Shown: positions 1 through 6,889 of the stretch, piece after piece | Position numbering within the stretch: the stretch's first letter is position 1 | Layout of the letters: every line of letters starts with the position of its first letter | Source of the DNA: CAZLHO01 sp964559455 | Lineage (GTDB): Bacteria; Krumholzibacteriota; Krumholzibacteriia; LZORAL124-64-63 | Reading direction: 5' to 3' | Assembly: GCA_964559455.1 (NCBI GenBank) | Contig: CAZLHO010000037.1 | Location: 1-29,296 of the forward strand | Length of the DNA stretch: 29,296 nucleotides | Position numbers and translations under genes: made by a program | The notes under the pieces: generated by a model | The model's input: the letters and a program-made list of their open reading frames with translations, nothing else | Database searches by the model: none | Told to the model about the DNA's origin: nothing

Positions 1-484
1 GCACCTCCTGGTGACAGCCCAGGCAGAGCTCGGTCTCGGGCGACGCCAGCTGGGCCGTGCCCGCGGCCGCGGCGTGGACGCCGTGGCAGTCGGTGCAGGC
101 CACGTCGGCCGCGGCGTGGGCGCCGTCGTCCCAGCCCATCGTCCGGCCCGTGACGTGGCATTCCAGGCAGGCGTCGGCGCCGCCGCCGGCTCCGAAGCGG
201 ACGATGGCGTCCAGGTCCTCGCCGCCGCTCTCGGCGTGGATGGAGCCGGGCCCGTGGCAGGACTCGCAGCCGCGGCCCTCGCCGGGGTAGCGGTGATCGT
301 CGAGCCGGCCGTGGATCGTCCGCGCGAATCCCGCGCCGAGTCCGTCGTGGCACTCGAGGCAGGTCTCGTCGCCCACGTACGCGGGGGCGTCGGCGGAGGC
401 CTGCGCGACCGGAACGAGCGTCGCCGCGAGCAGCGCCATCCACCATCCTCCCGCAGCGGCCCTTCCCTTGGGTCTGAGGTTCAT
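1..484 (-). CDS. DmsE/MtrA-like multihaem c-type cytochrome (partial, 3' end outside window)
   Basis: The first 161 residues of a leftward gene are present; the C-terminal part lies beyond base 1. The start ATG (484-482) follows a GGTGGAG ribosome binding site, and residues about 12-30 form a Sec signal peptide ending near AQA-SA. Five CxxCH haem motifs are visible: C42-H46, C73-H77, C106-H110, C130-H134 and C154-H158. The order CLECH, then CESCHGPGS with a following IHAE, then CLECH, then VACTDCHGVH matches the DmsE/MtrA/PioA family of decahaem periplasmic cytochromes, which carry electrons from inner-membrane quinol oxidases toward the outer membrane. By that family about half the protein is missing here. 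It is divergent from a CbcL-like quinol dehydrogenase, which supports a shared electron-transfer role. The family call is firm as a multihaem cytochrome and moderate as DmsE/MtrA-like; the missing half could show a different haem count. Confidence 0.82.
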   Translation of the reverse strand, partial: MNLRPKGRAAAGGWWMALLAATLVPVAQASADAPAYVGDETCLECHDGLGAGFARTIHGRLDDHRYPGEGRGCESCHGPGSIHAESGGEDLDAIVRFGAGGGADACLECHVTGRTMGWDDGAHAAADVACTDCHGVHAAAAGTAQLASPETELCLGCHQEV

Positions 485-863
485 GAAGGTCTCCACCCTG
501 CTGGCGTTCGACAAGGGACGACCGGCGGGCGCGATCCGAACTGGCGCCGCTCAGCCGGTCCATGCGGATTGGGTCTCCGCTATTCTAAACAGCCGCTCGG
601 CAAGGGGTCAAGGGGGGTGTAACTTCACAATCTATTAATTTATAAGACCATAACAGGGTAGGATTAGTTTTCTTTGAGTTGATGTAATTGGTTGGATTTA
701 AATAAGCTGCAAATCCTCATTCAGCCGCGTGGGCTAAATGCATAGTTCATGAGTGGGCCATAAGTCAATAAGTTAGAATACATTGAGACTTGATTTTTTG
801 CCGGCTGATCTTCTTCATTGGGGAGGGTGAGGAGTCGTTGAATAGAAAACAGGGAGACCTTGC
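485..863. promoter_or_regulatory. Divergent AT-rich promoter region between two cytochrome genes
   Basis: No gene is seen in this 379-base gap. From about 613 to 850 it is strikingly AT-rich compared with the surrounding GC-rich genes. Rightward, TAGAAT at 774-779 is a good -10 for the 864 gene, but no good -35 precedes it; a second weak pair is TTGAGT (674-679) with TTTAAA (697-702) at 17 bases. Leftward, TTGACT (complement of 763-768) with TATGCA (complement of 739-744) at 18 bases could serve the 484 gene. GTGGGC occurs twice in direct orientation (729-734 and 753-758). Individual promoter calls are tentative; that the region drives both genes is likely from its composition and position. 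Confidence 0.45.
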
Positions 864-2795
864 ATGGCCCGCCTCTTCTGCATCCTGATTCTCGCGGCGA
901 CGCTGCCTGCCTGGGGCGCGAACGCGCCGGCCCAGGACTTCGGCAGCGACGACTGCGCAGCCTGCCACACCGACACCGGCGGCGATCCTGCCGAGGTGAG
1001 CATGGACGACCTCGTGGGCAGCGTCCACGAGGGGCTGGAGTGCATGGACTGCCACGTCGACATCGAGGATCTGCCTCACGACGAGCTGGCGCCCGCCGAT
1101 TGCAGCGCCTGCCACGACGAGGTCGCCGCGGTCTACACCCAGCACGGACGCGGCTTCGTCGGCGAGTCGGAGTTCATCCCGACCTGCTCCGACTGCCACG
1201 GCAGCCACGGCATCCTGGGCGCGCTCGACCGCGATTCGATGACCCATCCCTCGAACCTGCCCGAGACCTGCGGCGGCTGCCACGAGGACGAGGACCTGAT
1301 CCGGGAGCTCAACATCCGCTTCCGCCATCCCATCCGCGTCTATTCGGGCAGCGTCCACGGCATGGCCACGGCCGGTGGCCTCTCGCAGGCGGCCAGCTGC
1401 AACGACTGCCACTCCACCGGGGGCACGGCGCACAAGATCTTCCCGCCGATCCACTCCGAGTCGACGATCAACCACTTCAACATCCCGCGGACCTGCGGCC
1501 AGTGCCACGCCTCGATCGAGCAGGACTACTGGGAGGGCATCCACGGCCAGCTGACGGCTCGCGGCGAGATCGACACGCCGATCTGCACCAGCTGCCACGG
1601 CGAGCACGGCATCCTGGCCATCTCGGATCCGCGCTCCCCGGTCAGCGCCTACCGGCTGGCCGAGGCGACCTGCACGCCCTGCCACGAGTCGGCGGCCCTG
1701 AACGAGAAGTACGACCTGCCCACCGGGCGGCTGCAGTCCTTCGTCGACTCCTATCACGGCCTGAAGAGCAAGGCCGGCGACAAGACGGTCGCCAACTGCG
1801 CCTCCTGCCACGGCGCCCATCTCATCCTGGACTCCAGGGACCCGGCATCGTCGATCTTCCCCGCCAATCTGCAGACCACCTGCGGCCATTGCCACGAGGG
1901 GATCACGCCCGAGGTCGCCACGGTGCCGATCCACGCGACGTCCACCGGCTCGCGCGGCCTGGCCCACATCGTCAAGGTCATCTACATCATCCTGATCTTC
2001 GTCGTGATCGGCAGCATGGTCGTGCATTGGCTGATCGACCTCTTCCGCAAGATCCGCGACGTGATGGGCCAGAAGCCGCAGGTGCGCCGCATGGAGCCCG
2101 GCGAGGTCGCCCAGCACACGATCCTGGCCCTCTCGTTCTCGGCGCTGGTCGTCACCGGCTTCTCGCTGCGCTTCTACGACGCCTGGTGGAGTTCCCTGCT
2201 CTTCGGCCACGAGGGCGGCGCCAACATCCGCGGCGTCATCCACCGCATCTCCGGCGTCGTGCTGATCCTGGGGTCGATCTGGCACGTCGCCTTCATGTTC
2301 ACCCCCCGCGGCCGCGAGTTCTTCCGCGACATGCTGCCCAACTTCGACGACGCCCGGCAGTTCGTGCAGCGCATCCGCTTCAACCTGGGCGGCACCAAGG
2401 AAGCGCCGAAGTTCGGCCGCTTCAGCTACGTCGAGAAGGCCGAGTACTGGGCGCTGATCTGGGGCACGGTGGTCATGGGGATCACCGGACTCGCCCTTTG
2501 GTTCGACAACACCGTCGCCCACTACTTCCACAAGGGCGTGCTCGACGTCGTGCTGGTCATCCACTACTACGAGGCCTGGCTGGCCTTCCTGGCGATCCTG
2601 ATCTGGCACATGTACGCCACGGTCTTCAGCCCCGAGGTCTACCCGATGAACCCCTCGTGGATCACGGGCAAGATGCCGTTGCACATGTACCAGGAGGAGC
2701 ACGGAGCCGTGGAGGTCAAGCCGGAGCACATCATCAGCCACGTGCCCGAGCCGGGCACGGAGTGGCGCGTCGACGACACGAATCCGCGGGGCTGA
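864..2795 (+). CDS. CbcL-like fusion: 11-haem c-type cytochrome domain plus di-haem cytochrome b membrane domain
   Basis: This is a 643-residue inner-membrane protein that probably oxidises menaquinol and passes electrons to periplasmic c-type haems. A signal peptide (1-23) is followed by 11 CxxCH motifs beginning at C31, C60, C80, C108, C136, C179, C211, C241, C270, C312 and C340. About five membrane segments follow (near 368-389, 415-435, 458-479, 527-547, 560-585) with a HydC/FdnI-like b-type pattern: candidate haem-b ligands are H418, H460, H474, H567 and H582. The same architecture is known from Geobacter CbcL, which has nine c-type haems and works with low-potential extracellular acceptors. 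Two extra motifs are present here. The start follows AGGGAG with 7-base spacing. A strong hairpin ends the transcript. The divergent DmsE/MtrA-like gene and the convergent tetrahaem cytochrome are plausible partners. Architecture is certain; the acceptor is inferred. Confidence 0.9.
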   Translation: MARLFCILILAATLPAWGANAPAQDFGSDDCAACHTDTGGDPAEVSMDDLVGSVHEGLECMDCHVDIEDLPHDELAPADCSACHDEVAAVYTQHGRGFVGESEFIPTCSDCHGSHGILGALDRDSMTHPSNLPETCGGCHEDEDLIRELNIRFRHPIRVYSGSVHGMATAGGLSQAASCNDCHSTGGTAHKIFPPIHSESTINHFNIPRTCGQCHASIEQDYWEGIHGQLTARGEIDTPICTSCHGEHGILAISDPRSPVSAYRLAEATCTPCHESAALNEKYDLPTGRLQSFVDSYHGLKSKAGDKTVANCASCHGAHLILDSRDPASSIFPANLQTTCGHCHEGITPEVATVPIHATSTGSRGLAHIVKVIYIILIFVVIGSMVVHWLIDLFRKIRDVMGQKPQVRRMEPGEVAQHTILALSFSALVVTGFSLRFYDAWWSSLLFGHEGGANIRGVIHRISGVVLILGSIWHVAFMFTPRGREFFRDMLPNFDDARQFVQRIRFNLGGTKEAPKFGRFSYVEKAEYWALIWGTVVMGITGLALWFDNTVAHYFHKGVLDVVLVIHYYEAWLAFLAILIWHMYATVFSPEVYPMNPSWITGKMPLHMYQEEHGAVEVKPEHIISHVPEPGTEWRVDDTNPRG

Positions 2796-2825
2796 GCCCG
2801 CGCGGAACGTCGACGACCGGACAGG

Positions 2826-2860
2826 AGAAGGGCGGCCCCCCGGGGGCCGCCCTCTTCTTG
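2826..2860. terminator. Bidirectional hairpin terminator between convergent cytochrome genes
   Basis: A perfect 10-base-pair GC stem (2830-2839 with 2843-2852, loop 2840-2842) lies 34 bases after the CbcL-like stop and 28 bases after the end of the leftward c554-type gene at 2880. On the plus strand TCTTCTT follows; on the minus strand CTTCTCCT follows. Both tails are pyrimidine-rich rather than a pure U-tract, so efficiency is uncertain. Confidence 0.7.
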
Positions 2861-2879
2861 ATGCGACGCTGCAGGAAGG

Positions 2880-3431
2880 CTATTCAGCTGCGGGGTAGGG
2901 GTGCGCGACCTCCGCCGAACGCGCCGCATAGTCGAAGCCCTTGAAGGTGGGGCTGTTCTCGTTGTGGCACTTCGTGCAGGTCTCCTCGGTGACCGCCAGG
3001 AGGCCGTTGGCCGTGGCCTGTTCGAGGTCCTTCATGACCTTCATCGACTTGTAGAGCGATCCGGCGCCGTGGCAGGCCTCGCAGCCCACGCCCTCGGCGT
3101 CGGTGTACTTGCCCGCGGCGTCCAGCGGAGCCTTCAGGAAGGCGGCGGTGGTGTGGCAGTACAGGCACTCCTCGGCCTTCTGGGGATCTTCGATGCCCTT
3201 CTCCTTGGCCAGGGCCAGCGAGGCCTCGTTGGCCAGGGTCGCGAAAGCGCCGGAATGCTTCGAGTCCAGCCACTTCTGGTACTGGTTGCCCTTCTTCTCG
3301 GACTTGTGGCAGGTCTTGCACTTGTCGACGCCGATGATGCTGGGGGCGTCCTGCGCCGAGACGGCGACCCAGGACAGGATCAGGGTCGCGGAGAACACTG
3401 CCAGCAGGATCAGCAGGCCGGTCTTCTTCAT
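2880..3431 (-). CDS. Periplasmic tetrahaem c-type cytochrome, c554 family
   Basis: A 183-residue exported electron carrier. The ATG at 3431 is chosen over an upstream in-frame ATG at 3476 because AAGGAGG sits 5 bases before it and a clean signal peptide (MKKTGLL to about VSA, residues 1-26) then follows. Four CxxCH motifs are at C38-H42, C89-H93, C117-H121 and C152-H156. The first is followed by the K...Q...W..S.H pattern of the cytochrome c554/c-prime family, where such proteins occur as electron shuttles or parts of oxidoreductases. It is convergent with the CbcL-like gene and shares its terminator region. It probably receives or donates electrons in the same periplasmic network. It is much smaller than catalytic members such as hydroxylamine-linked c554 complexes would need, so a simple carrier role is preferred. 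Confidence 0.87.
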   Translation of the reverse strand: MKKTGLLILLAVFSATLILSWVAVSAQDAPSIIGVDKCKTCHKSEKKGNQYQKWLDSKHSGAFATLANEASLALAKEKGIEDPQKAEECLYCHTTAAFLKAPLDAAGKYTDAEGVGCEACHGAGSLYKSMKVMKDLEQATANGLLAVTEETCTKCHNENSPTFKGFDYAARSAEVAHPYPAAE

Positions 3432-3498
3432 CGTTCCTCCTTCGGGAGCTTGCGGGAGCGTCGCAATCGATTTCACAGTTCGGAAACAGTAGAGGCAA

Positions 3499-3530
3499 TT
3501 TTATACACCACGGCGTCCGTGATAGAAAAA
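3499..3530 (-). promoter_or_regulatory. Candidate promoter with embedded palindrome for the tetrahaem cytochrome gene
   Basis: Read leftward, TATAAAA (complement of 3499-3505) is a good -10 about 70 bases upstream of the start at 3431. A perfect inverted repeat CACGG-CGT-CCGTG (3509-3521) sits directly upstream of it, in the spacer where a repressor or activator could bind. The -35 (near TTTCTA) is poor, which fits activator dependence. This is sequence inference only. Confidence 0.35.
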
Positions 3531-3590
3531 GAAAATTCTTCGCCCGAGAGGCGTTCGACCGGAGGCGGGAGTGAATGCCGGGAAATCAGC

Positions 3591-3620
3591 CGTTTGGGGC
3601 CGTTTCGGGCCGTTCCGGCC
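3591..3620. repeat. Three tandem imperfect 10-base repeats
   Basis: CGTTTGGGGC, CGTTTCGGGC and CGTTCCGGCC follow one another without gaps in the intergenic region between the DUF4097 gene and the tetrahaem cytochrome gene. The 10-base period is about one helical turn. The remainder of 3432-3744 holds the candidate promoter to the left and a terminator hairpin to the right; no gene is seen. Confidence 0.5.
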
Positions 3621-3694
3621 GGTCGCGGGAGGAGGGGGGACGGGGGCGGGATCGCGGGATTTCCCCTTCCGGGACAGGGTGTCGCAGACAGTGA

Positions 3695-3722
3695 GGGGCC
3701 GGGCGACGCCGCGCCCGGCCCC
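3695..3722 (-). terminator. GC-rich hairpin downstream of the ECF sigma operon
   Basis: An 11-base-pair perfect stem (3695-3705 with 3712-3722, six-base loop) lies about 22 bases past the stop of the DUF4097 gene at 3745. No U-tract follows on the leftward strand, so it may only partly terminate or may protect the mRNA end. Confidence 0.5.
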
Positions 3723-3744
3723 CGTCGTTCCGCCGTCTATCTCG

Positions 3745-4644
3745 TCACTTCTTCACAAGGACCACGTCGCCGCTGAAGGTGTCGATCTCGACTTCGGCGT
3801 CGCCCGAGCCGGCGGTGAATTCCAGCCGTCGGCCCGGCGAGTACTTGCCGGTGCGGCGCGCCTTGGGGCCGAAGCCGTTGCGCACGTCGCCGTTGAAGGT
3901 CGCCACGTCGAAGTCGGCGCTGGTGTCCGCCGGCAGCTTCAGCACGATCTCGGCCGAATGCGATTCCAGGGACCAGCGCGCGCGGTCGGGCAGGGCGCCG
4001 GTCAGTTCCAGGCCGCCGCTGATGCTGCCGAACGAGAAGTTGTCGAGTTCGGCGTCCGCCAGTTCGCTGCTGCCGCTGATGGTGGCGAGTTCGAGGTCGC
4101 CGCGGGAGCGGGCCAGGACCACCGAGCCGCTGACCGTCTCGACCGACAGGTCACGGGTCTCGCTGCGGATCTCGACCGGTCCGCTGACGGTGCTGATCTC
4201 CATCGTCGACGGACCCTTGCGGACGTTGATCATGCCGCTGACGGTCCCGATCTCCGCCTCGCCCTCGAAATCCTCGAGGCTGACGTCGGCGCTGACGGTG
4301 CCGGCCTCCAGGCGGCAGCCGCGGGGGATCCGGACCTCGAGGACGGCCTCGACCTCGTCGCTCGGCCTGATCCTCCTCGGCACGCGCACGGTGATCGAGA
4401 GGCCGCGGCCCTCCTCCTCGATCTCCAGTTCCTCGACATCGTCCTCGAGCGTGCCGCTGATCTTCACCTCGTCCCGGTCCCAGCCGACGATGGTCAGCGA
4501 GCCGGCGACGTTGGAGATCTCGAGATAGCCGTCGGCGGCCAGGGCGCGGGTCTCGTCGACCCGCGTCTCGGCCGTCGCGACTCCCGCCGCCATCAGGACG
4601 GCGATCGTCAGCAGGGCCGACAGGGTGCGATTCCTGGTATCCAT
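3745..4644 (-). CDS. DUF4097 family beta-strand repeat protein, exported
   Basis: A 299-residue protein with a signal peptide (residues about 1-25, ending ATA-E). The body is a ladder of short beta strands punctuated by the repeated pattern T-V/I/F-S-G (for example GTVSG, STVSG, ETVSG, ATISG, GSISG, DTFSG), the hallmark of the DUF4097 putative adhesin fold, probably a beta solenoid. The ATG follows GGGAGGAAG closely. It is the third gene of the sigma/anti-sigma operon, 27 bases after the anti-sigma stop. In many bacteria DUF4097 genes accompany ECF or anti-sigma genes, and a role as sensor or envelope effector is often assumed but not proven. No catalytic residues are recognisable. Family assignment is confident; function is unknown. 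Confidence 0.85.
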   Translation of the reverse strand: MDTRNRTLSALLTIAVLMAAGVATAETRVDETRALAADGYLEISNVAGSLTIVGWDRDEVKISGTLEDDVEELEIEEEGRGLSITVRVPRRIRPSDEVEAVLEVRIPRGCRLEAGTVSADVSLEDFEGEAEIGTVSGMINVRKGPSTMEISTVSGPVEIRSETRDLSVETVSGSVVLARSRGDLELATISGSSELADAELDNFSFGSISGGLELTGALPDRARWSLESHSAEIVLKLPADTSADFDVATFNGDVRNGFGPKARRTGKYSPGRRLEFTAGSGDAEVEIDTFSGDVVLVKK

Positions 4645-4671
4645 CTTCTTCCTCCCGGTTGGGCGTGCCGG

Positions 4672-5370
4672 CTAGCTGGAAGCAGTTCGCCGGGCCATCA
4701 TTTCCATCATCGTGATCTTGTGCGCGATGCTCTCGCCCAGCTGGGCGGTCGCCTCGGGCGAATCGGAAAATTCCTCGTAGGCGGCGCGAGCCTCGGCCAG
4801 GGCCGACTCGACGTCGGCGAAGCCGCAGGCCAGAGTCTTGATGTCGCGGGTGGCCAGCCTTTCCTGGCGGTCGGCGAGCTGCCGGAGGCCCTCGTCCTGG
4901 AGGTCGCGGGCCAGCGGCGCCAGGGCCGCGGGGTCGAACGCCGAGGATCGGAGGATCGGGCCGGCCGGGCCCACGAGCGACGGGACCAGCCGGCTCGTCA
5001 CGGCGGGCATGACCATCAGCAGGGCCAGGGCGGCGGCGGCGAGCCAGGCCGGACGCAGGGTCCCGGCCGTCCGGCCGCGCCGCGGCTCGGGATCGGCGAT
5101 CCGCGACGAGTCCTCGCGCAGGATCTGCAGCGGCGGCGCGTCGGCGGGGCGCTCCGCGATGCCCTCGGCGATGCCCGCCCAGAGATCGCGGGGCGGCTCG
5201 ACCGATTCCGGCAGCTCGCTCGCGGCGTCCAGCAGGGACCGCGTCGCCGCGACTACGGCGGCGCATTCGGCGCAGGCCGCGAGGTGAGCGGCCACGGCCT
5301 CGTGCTCCGTCGGCGGCAGCAGCCCGTCCACGAAGTCGTCCAGGCGGTAGCGGATATCGTCGTGCTTCAT
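4672..5370 (-). CDS. Anti-sigma factor with zinc-finger (zf-HC2/ZAS) domain
   Basis: A 232-residue single-pass membrane protein. Residues 1-45 hold the ZAS-type motif H-x3-C-x2-C (HLAACAEC), which in this family wraps the cognate ECF sigma factor. One hydrophobic segment (residues about 107-126) spans the membrane. The C-terminal half is predicted periplasmic, helical and charged, with the sequence MMEMM near the end. The start ATG overlaps the stop of the sigma gene as ATGA, showing translational coupling. The expected job is to hold the sigma factor inactive until an envelope signal arrives. Which signal is sensed cannot be read from the sequence. Confidence 0.88.
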   Translation of the reverse strand: MKHDDIRYRLDDFVDGLLPPTEHEAVAAHLAACAECAAVVAATRSLLDAASELPESVEPPRDLWAGIAEGIAERPADAPPLQILREDSSRIADPEPRRGRTAGTLRPAWLAAAALALLMVMPAVTSRLVPSLVGPAGPILRSSAFDPAALAPLARDLQDEGLRQLADRQERLATRDIKTLACGFADVESALAEARAAYEEFSDSPEATAQLGESIAHKITMMEMMARRTASS

Positions 5371-5960
5371 TGTTCCAGGGCCTCCCGCAGCAGTCTGCGC
5401 GCGCGGTGCAGCTGCGCCTTGATGGTGCCGGGGGTCACGCCGGACATTTCGGCGATCTCCTCATGCCGGAATCCTTCGACGTCGTGCAGGACGAAGGCGG
5501 TGCGCGCCCCGGGCGGCAACGCGGCGACGGCCTTTTCCAGGTCCATCCGGTCGCCGGCCCGCGGAGCGGACGCCCCCCGGGACAGCCGCGCCAGCTCCTC
5601 GCTGCCGCCGACGCCGACCTCCCGCTCCAGGCGGCGGGTGCGGCGGCGGCAATGGTCCAGGGCCATGTTCATGGCCAGCCGGAAGAGCCAGGTCCCGAAG
5701 CGGCTGCGCTCCTGGAAGGTGTCCAGCTTCTCCCAGGCCCGTATGAACGCGCCCTGGGTCAGCGAGGCCGCGTCGTCCTCGTCGCCGGCCATGCGCAGGC
5801 AGAGGGCGTAGATCCGGCCGACGTGCCGCCGGTAGAGCGCCGCGAAGGCCTCCTGGTCGCCCTCGCGGGAGCGTCGAACGAGGAGCCCCTCGTCGATTTC
5901 GCGCGTCGCCTGGGCTTTCAGGGCCGCCTGCATGTCGCTTTTCCAGCTCCTGCTTTTCAT
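5367..5960 (-). CDS. RNA polymerase sigma factor, ECF subfamily (sigma-70 family)
   Basis: A 197-residue ECF sigma factor with region 2 at residues about 35-105 (including YRRHVGRIYALCLRMAG, the QGAFIRAWEKLDTF helix and RFGTWLFRLAMNMALDHCRRR) and region 4 at about 140-192 (LPPGARTAFVLHDVEGFRHEEIAEMSGVTPGTIKAQLHRARRLLRE split over two helices of a helix-turn-helix). No region 3 is present, as usual for ECF. The start could be 5960 or the internal ATG at 5933; ribosome binding sites do not decide. It heads a three-gene operon with its anti-sigma factor and a DUF4097 protein. Upstream lies a candidate ECF-type promoter suggesting autoregulation. Confidence 0.92.
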   Translation of the reverse strand: MKSRSWKSDMQAALKAQATREIDEGLLVRRSREGDQEAFAALYRRHVGRIYALCLRMAGDEDDAASLTQGAFIRAWEKLDTFQERSRFGTWLFRLAMNMALDHCRRRTRRLEREVGVGGSEELARLSRGASAPRAGDRMDLEKAVAALPPGARTAFVLHDVEGFRHEEIAEMSGVTPGTIKAQLHRARRLLREALEQ

Positions 5961-5995
5961 CGTGGGATCGAGCCTCGCCGGCGCGTCCGGCTACA

Positions 5996-6024
5996 CTTGG
6001 ATGTACCGGACCCGCAAAAGGTTG
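5996..6024 (-). promoter_or_regulatory. Candidate ECF-type autoregulated promoter
   Basis: Read leftward, CAACCTTTT (complement of 6016-6024) resembles the AAC-core -35 element common to ECF promoters, and CATCCAAG (complement of 5996-6003) lies 16 bases past the AACC core as a -10. It is about 36 bases upstream of the sigma start. No second copy of the motif was noticed elsewhere in the window. Inference from general ECF promoter form. Confidence 0.35.
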
Positions 6025-6069
6025 AAAGGGATAGAGGGACCGCGGGATCCGACCGCGGTCGGAAGCGGG

Positions 6070-6810
6070 CTATTCCCAGGCCGGGGCGGCGAGATCCAGC
6101 CCCTGGCCGGAAAAGACGATGCGCGGCGCCTCGTTCCGCCAGGATTCGGCGCTGCGGGAGTCCAGCTCCCAGACGCAGGTCCGGTCCTCCAGACGGTCGG
6201 CGTTGTGACCGATCACCTTGCCGGGGGAGGTCACGCGGTAGAGGACGGTGAGATTGGCGGCGTGTTGCATCAGGACGCCGCCGAGTTCGGAGAGACGGCG
6301 GATCTTGTCCTCGTCGAGTTCGCCCATCCTGCGCATCGCGCGCTCGGCGAGGGCCTCGTCGGTCCCGCCGTCCCCGAGGTCGTCGGCGCGGAGGGTCAGG
6401 ATGTAGTCGCCGGTTCCGGTCGCGTAGAGGGACGGCGCCGCATGGCCCCCGAGCGCCGGGCCGAGGACGCTTTCCAGGGCCTGCAGCGAGGGGAAGGCCA
6501 GTTCCAGGTCGAGGCTCGCTTCGCCGTCGCGCTGGAATTTACGGACCGCGACGCCGTTGTCGGCGCAGGTCCGGCGCAGGTCTTTCTCGTCCAGGTCTTC
6601 GATCCCGGAGAGGTCGAAGAGCCCGGTCGGCGGCGCGCCGCCGATCGCGCCCATCTCGTCCAGGGCCTGCTTCACTCCAGGGTCCATCGTCATCGCGAAG
6701 GTGAAGACGCCGCCGCCCGCGGCGTCGATGTCGAGGTCGACCTCGACCTGCAGACAACCGGTCAGGGCGGGCAGGAGCGCCGATAGGAGCAGCAGTTTCG
6801 GGCGGATCAT
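6070..6810 (-). CDS. Hypothetical lipoprotein, weakly LppM-like
   Basis: A 246-residue lipoprotein: the lipobox L-T-G-C places the lipidated cysteine at residue 19, directly followed by alternating hydrophobic and charged residues (LQVEVDLDID) and a glycine-rich turn. AAGGA sits 7 bases before the ATG. The layout (lipobox, beta-rich start with conserved DID-GGG, then mixed alpha/beta region) recalls the LppM-type domain of secreted lipoproteins, but no decisive motif confirms this. No catalytic residues are recognised. It stands alone between the sigma promoter region and the large SppA gene, 79 bases downstream of the SppA stop, so it might be read from the same transcript. Function unknown. 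Confidence 0.75.
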   Translation of the reverse strand: MIRPKLLLLSALLPALTGCLQVEVDLDIDAAGGGVFTFAMTMDPGVKQALDEMGAIGGAPPTGLFDLSGIEDLDEKDLRRTCADNGVAVRKFQRDGEASLDLELAFPSLQALESVLGPALGGHAAPSLYATGTGDYILTLRADDLGDGGTDEALAERAMRRMGELDEDKIRRLSELGGVLMQHAANLTVLYRVTSPGKVIGHNADRLEDRTCVWELDSRSAESWRNEAPRIVFSGQGLDLAAPAWE

Positions 6811-6889
6811 GCGGATCCTTCCGGATGAAGGGGGCGCAGGCGGGCCGGGGCGCCGCGCCGGAGGATTCTGGCACGGCCCGGCCGCATGT

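Noticed and set aside
765..2741. A 658-codon minus-strand frame and overlapping plus-strand frame across the CbcL-like gene
   Set aside because: Both are shadows; only the 864-2795 frame carries 11 CxxCH motifs and membrane segments.
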